DNA of 64,000 nt from Pseudarthrobacter sp. MM222 (GCF_947090775.1 NZ_OX352321.1:1674001-1738000); one strand, 5' to 3'. Shown: positions 25,842-35,572, counted from the first letter of the stretch. Notes: generated by a model from the letters alone, not told the origin. A program made the numbers and translations.

Positions 25842-25912
25842 CGCCATTTGCCAAATGTGGCCGCTATGCACACCTGCATAGCGGCCATATTCGTCAAGCG
25901 GCCATATTCGTC
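25842..25912. repeat. Extragenic palindromic repeat, copy 2
   Basis: CCATTTGCCAAATGTGG leads into a perfect 12-bp hairpin, GGCCGCTATGCA (25859-25870) with TGCATAGCGGCC (25875-25886) around CACC, then a duplicated GCGGCCATATTCGTCA. It lies about 200 bp from copy 1. Confidence 0.75.
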
Positions 25913-25969
25913 ACGCGGGCGTGGCGGGCGGGCGGGCGGTTGGTTGGGTTGCACACCCGCTGCGGGCCG

Positions 25970-26326
25970 CTAAACGCCCACGGTTTCCTCGACTGGCTGC
26001 CCGGCCGCTGCTGCCGGCGTGAGGAATCCGCGTCGGCCTGCCCAGCGTTCAAACCACACGGTGGCAAACGGAACGACGGCGGAGAACCCGGCGAACAGCG
26101 CCACCCGGAACGGCCAGCGCTGCAGCCGCCAGAGGACCAGGGCGGTAACGCCGTAGGCGAGAAAGAACGCCCCGTGGACTGGCCCGGCAATTTCCACGCC
26201 CAGCTCCGTGGTCCGGGTGACCCATTTAAAGAACATGCCGACCAGCAGGGCGGCCCAGCTGCAGGCCTCGGCGACGGCGAGGACGCGGAAGACGCGGATC
26301 GCGGCCGGCGTGGAGGGCAGTTTCAT
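25970..26326 (-). CDS. DUF3817 membrane protein
   Basis: A 118-residue protein with three hydrophobic helices (about 9-33, 48-65, 73-90). FRVLAVAEACSWAALLVGMFFKW and GPVHGAFFLAYGVTAL are characteristic of DUF3817, a family of small integral membrane proteins of unknown function common in actinobacteria. It is followed by palindromic repeats and preceded by the DUF4191 terminator, so it is probably transcribed alone. Confidence 0.87.
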   Translation of the reverse strand: MKLPSTPAAIRVFRVLAVAEACSWAALLVGMFFKWVTRTTELGVEIAGPVHGAFFLAYGVTALVLWRLQRWPFRVALFAGFSAVVPFATVWFERWAGRRGFLTPAAAAGQPVEETVGV

Positions 26327-26421
26327 GGAAGTCTCCGGATTCTGGCCCGCAGGACGGGCAGGGGGTTGGGTCGGCGTCTTGCTTTGCGCCGGGAAAGGCT
26401 TGGGCTCGTGTGATAACGGAA

Positions 26422-26459
26422 TCGCCCCGGTTCAGCCTGGAAGGCGGTAACCGGGGCGA
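26422..26459 (-). terminator. Terminator after the DUF4191 gene
   Basis: An 11-bp stem, TCGCCCCGGTT with AACCGGGGCGA, and a 16-nt loop, located 32 bp past the stop of the minus-strand DUF4191 gene. Confidence 0.7.
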
Positions 26460-26491
26460 CTCCTGAAGTTGTGTGCCTGGTGCTGCGCAGG

Positions 26492-27253
26492 CTAGCGTCC
26501 GCGGGAGGCCTTGCGGTCCGGGCGGGCCTTGTAGGGATCGATGCCCTTCGGGATCGGCAGGCGGCTTCCGAGCGATGAAATGCGCTTGGACACGGCGTTG
26601 ACCTCGATCTTGGTCAGTTCGTTTTTCAGCTTGTTCATCTTCTTGGCGACCTGGCTGATCGGCACCTGGCCTTCGCCGCGGCCGGTTTCAATCACGTGGA
26701 TGGTGACATTGGGCAGGATCCGCGCGAGTCGCTTGCGTTCGGCGTCGACCAGCGGCTTCACCCGGGCAGTGGGGCCTTCGCTGACCAGCACGACGCCAGG
26801 CCGGCCGATGGCGCGGAAGACGGCATCCTGGGTCCGCGGGTTCACGGCGACCGGCTGCTCTTCGACGATCCAACCCCGCTTGAGCGTGCCCAAGGCCGCA
26901 CCGGAGGCACCGGGCTGGTTTTCAATCTGCGCGAAGGCGGCGCGCTCCGCCCGGCGGGACAGGATCAGGGTGGCGGCAAGGACACCGAGGGCGATGCCGA
27001 TGATCAGGCCGGTGATCCAGTTTTCCAGCAGGAAGCCGACCAGAAGGCTGACAGCCACGACACCCAGGAAGGCCAGCAGCATGAGCCACGGCACCATCGG
27101 ATCGTGGCGCCGGGTCATCTGGAAGACCTCGCCGATCTGCTTCAGCCGGCTCGGCTTCTTGACCTTCGCTACCTTGGGCTTACGGGAGAAGAGGCCGCGC
27201 TTCGGAGCGTCGGCAGCCGGAGTGGACGTGCTGGAATCAGAGGAATTCGCCAT
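26492..27253 (-). CDS. DUF4191 membrane protein
   Basis: A 253-residue protein: a Ser/Lys-rich cytoplasmic N-terminus, two adjacent transmembrane helices (about 54-74 and 78-99), then a soluble domain (GTLKRGWIVEEQPVAVNPR, IGRPGVVLVSEGP) and a basic tail. This matches DUF4191, which in actinobacteria lies beside lipA/lipB, as here. Function unknown. The gene lies 89 nt after lipA on the same strand, but a hairpin terminator stands between them. Confidence 0.9.
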   Translation of the reverse strand: MANSSDSSTSTPAADAPKRGLFSRKPKVAKVKKPSRLKQIGEVFQMTRRHDPMVPWLMLLAFLGVVAVSLLVGFLLENWITGLIIGIALGVLAATLILSRRAERAAFAQIENQPGASGAALGTLKRGWIVEEQPVAVNPRTQDAVFRAIGRPGVVLVSEGPTARVKPLVDAERKRLARILPNVTIHVIETGRGEGQVPISQVAKKMNKLKNELTKIEVNAVSKRISSLGSRLPIPKGIDPYKARPDRKASRGR

Positions 27254-27283
27254 AGTGCATTAATTCTACGCGATTGAAGGCAA

Positions 27284-27318
27284 AGGGCCGGACGCCGGAG
27301 TGCTCCGGTGCCGGCCCT
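27284..27318 (-). terminator. Terminator after lipA
   Basis: A two-part stem, AGGGCCGG/CCGGCCCT outside and CCGGAG/CTCCGG inside, with a dinucleotide tip, 24 bp past the lipA stop codon. Confidence 0.75.
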
Positions 27319-27342
27319 CTGTAACAGTTCTAACGGTTGCGG

Positions 27343-28350
27343 TCAGGAGTGTGCCGCGAGCAGTGAGCTGGCTTCCTGGCGGGTGCTGCCGGAGCTTTCG
27401 ATGTGCGCGAGCTCGGCGGGGATTTCCCAGCCCTTCTTGCGCATCGCGGTGGCCCAGAGCCGGCCGGCGCGGTAGGAGGACCGCACCAGCGGACCGCTCA
27501 TGACGCCGAGGAAGCCGATCTCGTTGGCTTCGTGCTGGAGGTCAACGAATTCCTGCGGCTTGACCCAGCGGTCCACCGGCAGGTGCCGCTCGCTCGGGCG
27601 CAGGTACTGGGTGATGGTGATCAGGTCGCAGCCGGCCTCGTGCAGGTCCCGCAGCGCCTCGGAGATTTCCTCACGCGTTTCGCCCATGCCCAGGATCAGG
27701 TTGGACTTGGTCACCATGCCCAGCTTGCGGCCCTGCGTGATCACGTCCAGGGAGCGGTCGTAGCGGAACGCCGGCCGGATGCGCTTGAAGATCCGCGGGA
27801 CGGTCTCGACGTTGTGGGCGAACACCTCGGGCTTGGAGTCGCAGATCGCCGCGATGTGCTCCGGTTTGCCGGAGAAGTCCGGGATCAGGAGTTCGACGCC
27901 GGTGCCCGGGTTGAGCTCGTGGATCTTGCGGACCGTTTCGGCGTAGAGCCAGACGCCCTCGTCGGCGAGGTCGTCGCGGGCCACTCCGGTGACCGTGGCG
28001 TAGCGCAGCTGCATGGCTTGGACGGAGCGGGCCACCTTGGTGGGTTCGAACATGTCCACCGGGGAGGGCTTGCCGGTATCGATCTGGCAGAAGTCGCAGC
28101 GGCGGGTGCATTCGGACCCGCCGATCAGGAAGGTCGCTTCCTTGTCTTCCCAGCACTCGAAGATGTTGGGGCAGCCGGCCTCTTCACAGACAGTGTGGAG
28201 GCCCTCCTTCTTGACCAGGTTCTTGAGCTGCACGAACTCCGGGCCCATCTGGACCTTGGCCTTGATCCATTCCGGCTTACGTTCCACCGGTGTGGCCGCA
28301 TTTCGCTGCTCGATACGCAGCATCTTCCGGCCTTCTGGTGCCAGTGTCAC
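27343..28350 (-). CDS. lipA: Lipoyl synthase
   Basis: A 335-residue radical SAM enzyme that inserts two sulfur atoms into protein-bound octanoyl groups. The auxiliary cluster motif [12 protein letters not shown] and the radical SAM motif CTRRCDFC are both intact, and GxRSSYRAG-type [10 protein letters not shown] follows near the C-terminus. The GTG start at 28348-28350 overlaps the lipB stop (GTGA), with AAGGAG upstream, so the two are translationally coupled. Its likely targets in this window are the two lipoyl domains of the E2 protein at 37189-39030. Confidence 0.97.
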   Translation of the reverse strand: MTLAPEGRKMLRIEQRNAATPVERKPEWIKAKVQMGPEFVQLKNLVKKEGLHTVCEEAGCPNIFECWEDKEATFLIGGSECTRRCDFCQIDTGKPSPVDMFEPTKVARSVQAMQLRYATVTGVARDDLADEGVWLYAETVRKIHELNPGTGVELLIPDFSGKPEHIAAICDSKPEVFAHNVETVPRIFKRIRPAFRYDRSLDVITQGRKLGMVTKSNLILGMGETREEISEALRDLHEAGCDLITITQYLRPSERHLPVDRWVKPQEFVDLQHEANEIGFLGVMSGPLVRSSYRAGRLWATAMRKKGWEIPAELAHIESSGSTRQEASSLLAAHS

Positions 28351-29015
28351 AGTAGAGCTCCTTCATGGGTTGCAACTAGGGCTTCTTCATTGTTGCGCAG
28401 TTCTTCGATGATCCGCGACACGAGGTCGACCGGGGGAACGTCCCTGCCGATCTCCTGCTCGATCGTGGTGACACCGGCGTCGGTGATTCCGCAGGCAATG
28501 ATCTGGCCATAGGGCGCAAGGTCGTTGTTGCAGTTGATCGCGAAACCGTGCATGGTCACGCCGTCGTGGACCCGGATGCCGATGGCCGCGATCTTCCGGG
28601 CGGGGCCCTTCTCATCCTGTTCGATCCACACGCCCGCGCGGCCCTTCATCCGTACGGCGTCGATGCCGTAGTCGGCGAGCACGGCGATGATGACGGACTC
28701 CAGGCGCTCCACGTAGTCGCGGATGCCTGCCCGGTTCCTGAGCTTGATGATGGGGTAGCCCACCAGCTGTCCGGGCCCGTGCCACGTGAGTTTGCCGCCG
28801 CGGTCCACGGGAACCACCGGCGTTCCGTCAAAGGGGCGTTCGTGGTCCTCGGTGCGTTTACCGGCCGTATAAACGGCGGAGTGTTCGAGCAGCAGGACGG
28901 TGCTGGGCGCGGTCCCGGCGACGACTTTTTCGTGGAGTTCGCGCTGGAGATCCCAGCCGCGCGAGTAGTCAACGAATTCCGGGGCGAGACCCAGCTGGAG
29001 GAACTGAAGAGTCAT
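28347..29015 (-). CDS. lipB: Octanoyl-[ACP]:protein N-octanoyltransferase
   Basis: A 222-residue Lip[15 protein letters not shown] is the family signature; the catalytic lysine is in RKIAAIGIR and the catalytic cysteine in [12 protein letters not shown]. It transfers octanoate from acyl carrier protein to lipoyl domains, the step before LipA. It is first in the lipB-lipA pair and overlaps lipA by 4 nt. The start ATG 29013-29015 is divergent from the kinase gene. Confidence 0.96.
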   Translation of the reverse strand: MTLQFLQLGLAPEFVDYSRGWDLQRELHEKVVAGTAPSTVLLLEHSAVYTAGKRTEDHERPFDGTPVVPVDRGGKLTWHGPGQLVGYPIIKLRNRAGIRDYVERLESVIIAVLADYGIDAVRMKGRAGVWIEQDEKGPARKIAAIGIRVHDGVTMHGFAINCNNDLAPYGQIIACGITDAGVTTIEQEIGRDVPPVDLVSRIIEELRNNEEALVATHEGALL

Positions 29016-29122
29016 GGCATCCAGCTTAGTCCTCGCCCGCGGCCCTGCCCGCTTGTGTGCTTAAGCTCTCACACCTGTGGATAACTTCTGCGGGAATCCG
29101 CGGATTCGGCTATTCCTTGGGT

Positions 29123-30835
29123 ATGGAGGATTTCGCCCGGCCCGGTGCTGAGCCGCCCGCCGTTCCCGGTTACGACGTCGGCCGCTGCCTGGGCCGCGGC
29201 GGAAGCGCCACCGTCTGGCTTGCCACGGAGAGATCCACCGGCCGCGACGTTGCGCTCAAATGCTTCGCGCCCGGCGGCGGAGCCACGGGAGAGGGGACGG
29301 AGCCGGAAGCGGATCTGCGGCGCGAAGTCCGGATCCTGTCCGCCCTGAACCACGACCACCTGGTCAGGGCGCACGCGGTCGTGCGGCTGGACTGGGCCCA
29401 GGAGTCCCCCGCCGGCGGGGGTAAAGGGCTTGGCCTGGTGCTCGACTATGCCCCCGGCGGCTCGTTGGCAGCGCTCGTGGCGGCCCGCGGACGGCTGAAT
29501 GCCGGGGAGACGGTGACGGTCCTGACTCCGATCGCGCAGGCCCTGGCCTACCTGCACACGCACGGCGTCACGCACGGTGACCTCGCCCCCGGCAATGTGC
29601 TGTTCTCGGCGCACGGCAAGCCACTGCTGGCCGATCTGGGGGTCGCCCGGATGGTGGCGGATGCCGCCACGACGGCCGAGCACGGCACGGATGGCTTCCG
29701 CGACCCGGCGCCGGTGGACGCCATGCGGGCCGGGCTGCAGCCGGAACGGGACGTCTATTCCCTTGCCGCCCTCGGCTGGTACTGCCTGTCCGGACGCGCC
29801 CCCGAACCGGGGGACCGGCGTCCACCGCTGCCCTTGCTGGTGCCGGGGGTGCCGGCCGCCCTGGCCGCAGCCCTGGAGGCAGGCCTTGGAGAGGACCGGC
29901 GGCTCCGGCCGACGGCCGCCGAGCTGGCCACTGCGGTCTACCGCAGCGCCGCGGCGGAGCCCGTGGACCTGTCCGGCTCGGTCCACCCGACGGTGATCCC
30001 GGAACTGCTCACCCGGCATGCCCCGCCCCGCACTCCGCGGGAACTCCGGGCGCAAAGACTCCACGGCTGGTCCCGCCACATCACCCGCAGGATCCGGCGG
30101 AACCCGGCAGCGGTTCCGGTCCGGGCGGCCGCGCCGCCCCGCCCAGCGGCAAGGCACGCGGCCGGCCGGAATCCGGACGGCCACGGCAGGTCGGGGAGTG
30201 CGCGTGCCGGCCGCGTCGTGCTCCGGCTTATATCCGCGGTGCTCGCGCTGGTGATGGTCCTCGCCGGCGCCTCGCTGCTGGCCGGCGCCCGGCTGCCCTG
30301 GCCGTTCCCTGCGGCCCCCACCCCCGGTCCGGAGCAGGCCGCGGAGGGGCGTTCCTCACCAGCGCTGCCCGGCGCTGCGGCCCCGGAGGCCGCGGCGCCC
30401 GCCGCGATCCCGCAGGACATCCAGGCCCTGCTCCGTTCAGAGGATCCAGCCGAGGCGGTCCGCGGCTTGGCCCGGCTCCGCTCGCTGGCCCTCAACTCCG
30501 GGGACCTGCACCTGCTGGACGAGGTCAATGCACCGGAGTCCCCGGCTGCGGACGCGGACGGCAGGATCGGCGCCCGGCTGCGGCAATCCGGCCATGTGCT
30601 GACAGGCTTCTCCAGCGTGCTGGGCGCTGTGGAACGCGCCACGGACAGCGGCCCGTTGCGGACTGTTCTGGCTGTCAGGGTCGCGCAGTCCGCGTACCAG
30701 GAGCGGGACGCGCGGGGTGCCATCGTGGCCGAGGCCGGCGCCGCCGACGAGCAGCGGCTCCGGCTGGTACTCGTCCCGGTCAACGGCCGGTGGCGGATCC
30801 ACGAGATCCTCCCCGGACGCCCGTCACCGGGCTAG
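29123..30835 (+). CDS. Membrane-anchored serine/threonine kinase-like protein (non-RD)
   Basis: A 570-residue protein: kinase domain (residues 17-290), basic/Pro-rich linker, one transmembrane helix (about 370-392) and a 170-residue outer domain. The glycine loop GRGGSATVW (24-32) and lysine K46 are present. The catalytic loop reads HGDLAPGN (151-158), so the arginine of HRD is replaced by glycine, and DFG is DLG (171-173). Catalytic D153, N158 and D171 are kept, so activity is possible but would not need activation-loop phosphorylation of the RD type. The APE region is atypical. TATTCC lies 6 nt before ATG 29123. The stop codon sits in a tandem repeat. Confidence 0.88.
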   Translation: MEDFARPGAEPPAVPGYDVGRCLGRGGSATVWLATERSTGRDVALKCFAPGGGATGEGTEPEADLRREVRILSALNHDHLVRAHAVVRLDWAQESPAGGGKGLGLVLDYAPGGSLAALVAARGRLNAGETVTVLTPIAQALAYLHTHGVTHGDLAPGNVLFSAHGKPLLADLGVARMVADAATTAEHGTDGFRDPAPVDAMRAGLQPERDVYSLAALGWYCLSGRAPEPGDRRPPLPLLVPGVPAALAAALEAGLGEDRRLRPTAAELATAVYRSAAAEPVDLSGSVHPTVIPELLTRHAPPRTPRELRAQRLHGWSRHITRRIRRNPAAVPVRAAAPPRPAARHAAGRNPDGHGRSGSARAGRVVLRLISAVLALVMVLAGASLLAGARLPWPFPAAPTPGPEQAAEGRSSPALPGAAAPEAAAPAAIPQDIQALLRSEDPAEAVRGLARLRSLALNSGDLHLLDEVNAPESPAADADGRIGARLRQSGHVLTGFSSVLGAVERATDSGPLRTVLAVRVAQSAYQERDARGAIVAEAGAADEQRLRLVLVPVNGRWRIHEILPGRPSPG

Positions 30836-30925
30836 CGGGGGCCTGGCACCGGGTTAGCGGACGCCCGGCACCGGGTTAGCGGGGGCCGGCACCGGGTTAG
30901 CGGACGCCCGGCACCGGGCTAGCGG
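30825..30925 (+). repeat. Five tandem copies of a ~22-bp unit that includes the kinase stop codon
   Basis: CACCGGG(C/T)TAGCGG occurs at 30825, 30847, 30869, 30890 and 30912, spacing 22, 22, 21 and 22 bp. The first copy contains the kinase stop TAG; each later copy repeats a TAG. Because 22 is not a multiple of 3, the copied stops fall in different frames. Confidence 0.85.
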
Positions 30926-30982
30926 GCGGCTCGCGACGGAAGCAGCCAGGCGGGCCAGGCACGCCGGCAGGCCAGACAGAGG

Positions 30983-31885
30983 TCAGGCCTCCGGGCCGCT
31001 GCCTGCCACCCACGCGGCTGCCTGGGCCAGGGACGGGTGCTGCCACTCAAAACCGGCTTCGCTGAGTATTGCCGGCTCAAGCCGCTGGCTCGCCAGCAGG
31101 AGTTCCTCCGCGAGCTTGCCCATCACCAGCCGCAGAACCGGCGCCGGTACCCGCAGCACCGCCGGCCGGTGCAGCGCCCCGGCAAGTTGCGCGATTAAAG
31201 AGTTCACGTCCGCGCTTTCCGGCGCGCATACATTCACCGGGCCGGACAGCGGCGTCCTGAGCAGGAATTCGAACGCGCCGGTCACATCGGGCAGCGTAAT
31301 CCAGGGCCAGTACTGCCGGCCGTTGCCGAGAGGCCCGCCGACGCCGAGGCGCAACAGCGGCAACAGCCGGCCCAGCGCCCCGCCGGAGCGGCTCAGTACG
31401 ACGCCGGTGCGGGGCGTGACCACGCGGACGCCGGAGGGTGCCTCGTGCGCAGCAGCCTCCCAGTCCACACAGAGCCTTGCCAGAATGCCACCGCCGGCGG
31501 GCGCGTTTTCCCGGAGCACCACCGGGCCTGCGTCGTCGTAATAGCTGGAGCCGGACTGGCTGAGGAACACGGCGGGCGGCTTCTCCTGCCGGGCCATTGC
31601 CGCCGCCAGGGTCCGTGTCGGGCCCAGCCGTGAGCTGCTGAGTTCGTTGATGCGTGCCCGGGTCCAGGGCCGGTCGCCGATTCCGGCACCGGAGAGGTTG
31701 ACCACCGCATCTGCTCCGCGGAGGGCAGTCTCATCGATGCGGCCCTCGGCCGGGTTCCAATGAAACTCGGCCGGGGAGGCGGGCGGCCGCCGGACAAGGG
31801 CACAGACGTCGTGCCCGGCGTTGCGCAGGGCACGGGAAAGGGCGGTTCCGATCAGCCCGGAGGCTCCGGCGACAATGATTCGCAT
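30983..31885 (-). CDS. TIGR01777-family NAD(P)-binding epimerase-like protein (YfcH type)
   Basis: A 300-residue extended-SDR-like protein. MRIIVAGASGLIGTALSRAL is the nucleotide-binding start; VNLSGAGIGDRPWTRARINELSSSR is the diagnostic TIGR01777 motif; the C-terminal DUF1731 region (ALHRPAVLRVPAPVLRLVMGKLAEELLLASQ) is complete. The biochemical role is not established for the family. I chose ATG 31883-31885 with GGTGAG upstream rather than the start 24 nt earlier. It is divergent from the tricorn gene with a 74-bp gap. Confidence 0.9.
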   Translation of the reverse strand: MRIIVAGASGLIGTALSRALRNAGHDVCALVRRPPASPAEFHWNPAEGRIDETALRGADAVVNLSGAGIGDRPWTRARINELSSSRLGPTRTLAAAMARQEKPPAVFLSQSGSSYYDDAGPVVLRENAPAGGGILARLCVDWEAAAHEAPSGVRVVTPRTGVVLSRSGGALGRLLPLLRLGVGGPLGNGRQYWPWITLPDVTGAFEFLLRTPLSGPVNVCAPESADVNSLIAQLAGALHRPAVLRVPAPVLRLVMGKLAEELLLASQRLEPAILSEAGFEWQHPSLAQAAAWVAGSGPEA

Positions 31886-31959
31886 GATCCATCTCACCAT
31901 GCCCGGCACGGCCGGGAAACCTCCCGGGGAGCAGGGGTGCTCTTGACTATGATCGAACG

Positions 31960-34900
31960 ATGACCTCTTCGAGTTACTTCCGCTTCCCGCATCTGCACGG
32001 CGATCTGGTCACCTTTGTGGCCGAGGACGACGTGTGGATTGCGCCCCTCGGAGGAGGCCGCGCCTGGCGGGTCTCCTCCCTGCAGTTGCCCGCCCGCAGC
32101 CCCCGCTTCACCCCGGACGGCAAGCGCCTCGTATGGACCGTGGTGCAGGGAACGGCCCCGGAAGTCGTCACGGCGGAGGTCGACGGTGGCGGCTACCGGC
32201 AGCTGACTTACTTCGGCCACAGCTCCACCCGGGTCAAAGGCTTCACTCCCGCCGGGGACGTCGTCGTCACCAGCGCCTTCCGCCAGGCCGACAGCCGCCA
32301 CACCCACGCGTACAGCCTGCCCGTGACCGGCGGCTGGGCGGCGGAACTCCCGTTCGGCCCTGTCGAGTCGGTCGCATTCGGCCCGGTCGTGGGCGACGAG
32401 CGCCCCGTGGTCCTCGCCAGCGTGCTCTCCCGTGAACCGGCCTGGTGGAAGCGCTACCGCGGCGGGACAGCGGGCAAGCTCTGGATAGACGGGGACGGAA
32501 ACGGCGAATTCGAACGGCTCGCGCCCGAACTGGACGGCAACCTCACCGACCCGATGTGGGTGGACGGACGGATCGCATTCTTGTCCGACCACGAGGGCTA
32601 CGGCAACCTCTACTCCGTCCTTCCCAGCGGCACGGATCTCCGCCGGCACACGGATCACGAAGATTTCTACGTCCGGCACGCCGCCACCGACGGCCAGCGG
32701 GTGGTCTTTGAATCCGCCGGCGAACTCTGGCTCCTGCCGAACCTCGGCTCGGACGCCGTCAAACTCGAGATCTCGCTCGGCTCCGCCTCGCAGGCGCGGC
32801 GCGCCGCCCAGCTGTTGCCCTCCCGCCACCTCGGCGATGTCATTCCGGACCGCTCCGGGGGATCCAGCGCTGTGGAAGCCCATGGCACTCTCCACTGGCT
32901 GCGGCACAAGGACGGCCCGTCCCGCGTTCTGGAAGCCACGCCGGGCGTCCGGGCACGGCTGCCACGGCCCTTCGGCAACGGCAAGATCGCGTATGTTGCC
33001 GACCACGACGGCGTCGAGGCGCTGTACCTCAAAGCCATCGCCGCCACGCCGGCTGGTGGGCCTGAGCGCGTCGGCCCCACGGCACCGGCCGCCGCCTCCA
33101 ATCCGGCGACGCCGGGGGAGAACTCCGACGCCGGCACGCCGCTGCCGCAGCCGGTCTCGGCCGCCTCGCTGACCCGGCCGGCCGCCTCGGTTTCAGTGGC
33201 TGCCCCCGCCGCTGGGCCCGGTCCCGCGTCCGACGCTGCCGCCGCCGACGCTGCCGACACGGCCGGTGCCGGCGCCGATGCCGCGGACGCCGTCCCGGCC
33301 CTGCAGGGAAGCGTGGTCTCCGGTCAGTCGACGAAGATCGACTTCCCCAAGCCGAGCCGCGCCAGCGCCATGGAGGCCAGCCCGGACGGGAACTGGCTCG
33401 CCGTGGGCACCGCCTTCGGCGACATTTACCTGGCGGACACCCGCGCCGGCAACCTGACACTCATCAGCAGCATCGGCGAAGGCAGCATCGACGGCTTCAG
33501 CTGGTCCCCGGATTCGGCCTGGCTGGGCTGGTCCGAGCCGGTCACCTCGTTCGGCTCCCGCAGCCGGCTGCGCATCACCAAGGTAGACGCCGCCCCGTTG
33601 GCAAGGGACGGGAAGCGCGTCCTCGTCGACGTCACCGACGGACGCTTCCGCGACGAATCTCCGTCGTTCACGCCGGACGGCAAGTACCTGGCCTTCCTCT
33701 CCAACCGCAGCTTTGACCCGGTCTACGACGGACACTCCTTCGACCTGTCCTTCCCGAGCCCGATCAAGCCGTACCTGGTGGCCCTCGCGGCTGACACTCC
33801 CTCTCCATTCGGCCCCACCGTCGATCTGCAGGACGGAGTCGACGCCGACCGGGGTGCCGACGCCGCCGAAAATGACGCGAAGGGCGAGGCCCCCGCCGTC
33901 CGGGTCGACGCCGAGGGCCTGGCCCACCGCGTGATTTCCGTTCCCGTGCCGCAGGGCAACTACTCGGCGCTCACGGCTACGTCCGGCGCCCTGCTCTGGC
34001 TGGACAACGAACTCTCCGGTGTGACCGGCGAAGGCCGCGCTAGCCTGGAGGACAAGAATGCCGCGCCGTCGCTGGTCCGTTTTGACCTCGCCAAGCGGCG
34101 GACCACCACCATCGTCGAGGCGCTGGACAGCTACCGCGTCTCCGGCGACGGGGACAAGGTGGTTTTCGTGCAGGACAAGCAGATCCGGGTCACCCCGGCC
34201 GGCGCCAAAGCCGACGAGGAATCCGGCCAGCTGGTCAAGGTGGACCTCACCCGCATCCGCGTGCAGCTTGACCCGTTGAGCGTCTGGGGCCAGGCCTTTG
34301 ACGAGACCTGGCGCCTCCAGCGGGACTTCTTCTGGACCGAGGACATGGCCGGCCAGGACTGGAACTCGGTACACGCCCGGTACCGGCCGATCGTGGACCG
34401 GCTCGGCTCCCACGACGACCTCGTGGACCTTCTGTGGGAGCTCCACGGCGAGCTGGGCACCTCCCACGCCTACGTCCGTCCCGCCGCCGTCACCGAGAAC
34501 GGCAGCAATGGCCAGGGCCGCCTCGGCGCCGACCTCGCCTTCACCGGTGCGGGCTGGGAGATCACCCGGATCCTGGCCGGCGAATCCTCTGACCCGCTGG
34601 CCACGTCGCCGCTGACCCGGCCGGGCGCGGACGCCAAACCCGGCGACGTGCTGCTGGCCATCGACGGCGTGGAACTCACCGAAACCAGGACGCCCGCCAT
34701 GCAACTGGTCGGCGCCGCCGGCCGGGCCGTGGAACTCACCCTTCGCAATGGCTCCGGGCACGGGGACCAGGCCGGTAGTCACCGCCGGGTGGCCGTGGTC
34801 CCGGTCAAGGATGAGGAGCGGCTGCGCTACCAGGAGTGGGTCACCGCCAACCGCCGGACCGTCCGCGAAGCCTCCCAGGGCACCTTCGGTTACCTGCACA

Positions 34901-35520
34901 TCCCGGACATGATGGCCAACGGGTGGGCCCAGCTGCACCGCGACCTCGACACCGAGACGGCGCTCGACGGGCTGATCGTGGACGTCCGCCGCAACCGCGG
35001 CGGCCACACCTCCCAGCTGGTGGCGGAACTCATCGGGCGCAAGGTCACCGGATGGAGCATGCCCCGGGGGGAGAAGCCCCGCACGTATCCGCACCACGCA
35101 CCGCGCGGCCCCGTTGTCATCCTCACCGACGAATTCGCCGGCTCCGACGGCGACATCATCACCCAGGTCTCCAAACTGCGGGGGATCGGTCCCGTCATCG
35201 GCACGCGGACCTGGGGCGGCGTCGTCGGCATTGACAACCGCTTCGCCCTTGCGGACGGGACCGGCGTCACGCAGCCGCGCTACGCCACCTGGTTCTCCGG
35301 CGGGGTGGGCTGGGGCGTCGAAAACTTCGGTGTCACTCCGGACATCGAAGTGACCTTCCCGCCGCACGCCTACGCCGCAGGGACAGATCCGCAGCTGGAA
35401 TACGGGATCGGCGCGCTGAAGGAAATGATCCAGGAACTGCCCACCGATCGGCCCCCGCTGCGGGAAGGCTACCGCCAGGTGCGGCCCGCACCGCTGCCGG
35501 CGCGCCAGCCGGGCAAGTAG
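31960..35520 (+). CDS. Tricorn protease homologue (S41 family)
   Basis: A 1186-residue cytosolic protease that trims oligopeptides released by the proteasome and other proteases. N-terminal beta-propeller repeats (SPRFTPDGKRLVW; later ESPSFTPDGKYLAFLSNRSF) are followed by a helical domain (DETWRLQRDFFWTEDMAG), a PDZ domain (PGDVLLAIDGVEL) and the S41 core. The catalytic serine lies in DEFAGSDGDI, the histidine in ELHGELGTSHAYV, and the glutamate in the VTPDIEV region. An Ala/Pro-rich insert of about 80 residues (33050-33310) lies between the two propellers. TATGAT lies 6 nt before ATG 31960. It is a single gene ending at a strong terminator. Confidence 0.94.
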   Translation: MTSSSYFRFPHLHGDLVTFVAEDDVWIAPLGGGRAWRVSSLQLPARSPRFTPDGKRLVWTVVQGTAPEVVTAEVDGGGYRQLTYFGHSSTRVKGFTPAGDVVVTSAFRQADSRHTHAYSLPVTGGWAAELPFGPVESVAFGPVVGDERPVVLASVLSREPAWWKRYRGGTAGKLWIDGDGNGEFERLAPELDGNLTDPMWVDGRIAFLSDHEGYGNLYSVLPSGTDLRRHTDHEDFYVRHAATDGQRVVFESAGELWLLPNLGSDAVKLEISLGSASQARRAAQLLPSRHLGDVIPDRSGGSSAVEAHGTLHWLRHKDGPSRVLEATPGVRARLPRPFGNGKIAYVADHDGVEALYLKAIAATPAGGPERVGPTAPAAASNPATPGENSDAGTPLPQPVSAASLTRPAASVSVAAPAAGPGPASDAAAADAADTAGAGADAADAVPALQGSVVSGQSTKIDFPKPSRASAMEASPDGNWLAVGTAFGDIYLADTRAGNLTLISSIGEGSIDGFSWSPDSAWLGWSEPVTSFGSRSRLRITKVDAAPLARDGKRVLVDVTDGRFRDESPSFTPDGKYLAFLSNRSFDPVYDGHSFDLSFPSPIKPYLVALAADTPSPFGPTVDLQDGVDADRGADAAENDAKGEAPAVRVDAEGLAHRVISVPVPQGNYSALTATSGALLWLDNELSGVTGEGRASLEDKNAAPSLVRFDLAKRRTTTIVEALDSYRVSGDGDKVVFVQDKQIRVTPAGAKADEESGQLVKVDLTRIRVQLDPLSVWGQAFDETWRLQRDFFWTEDMAGQDWNSVHARYRPIVDRLGSHDDLVDLLWELHGELGTSHAYVRPAAVTENGSNGQGRLGADLAFTGAGWEITRILAGESSDPLATSPLTRPGADAKPGDVLLAIDGVELTETRTPAMQLVGAAGRAVELTLRNGSGHGDQAGSHRRVAVVPVKDEERLRYQEWVTANRRTVREASQGTFGYLHIPDMMANGWAQLHRDLDTETALDGLIVDVRRNRGGHTSQLVAELIGRKVTGWSMPRGEKPRTYPHHAPRGPVVILTDEFAGSDGDIITQVSKLRGIGPVIGTRTWGGVVGIDNRFALADGTGVTQPRYATWFSGGVGWGVENFGVTPDIEVTFPPHAYAAGTDPQLEYGIGALKEMIQELPTDRPPLREGYRQVRPAPLPARQPGK

Positions 35521-35536
35521 CCAGCCCGGCAAGTAA
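35505..35536 (+). repeat. 16-bp tandem duplication spanning the tricorn stop codon
   Basis: CCAGCCGGGCAAGTAG (35505-35520) is followed directly by CCAGCCCGGCAAGTAA (35521-35536): 14 of 16 bases match and the stop codon is copied. A decayed third copy (CCGGGCCGGCAA) may follow. Confidence 0.8.
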
Positions 35537-35572
35537 CCGGGCCGGCAATCCCGGCACCAGGGCTTCACGCCG

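Larger units (their letters stand above)
25557..25969. other. 413-bp intergenic region with dispersed palindromes, no gene
   Basis: No supportable coding sequence between the RDD and DUF3817 genes, which converge. The stretch carries two copies of a palindromic repeat (listed separately) separated by about 150 bp of ordinary sequence, and an extra half copy (CGGCCATATTCGTCA) at about 25899-25913. Confidence 0.7.

Noticed and set aside
27260..27275. TTCTACGCGAT near the DUF4191 start as another BlaI-type operator
   Set aside because: Only one half-site is present; the second half reads TGAAGG.
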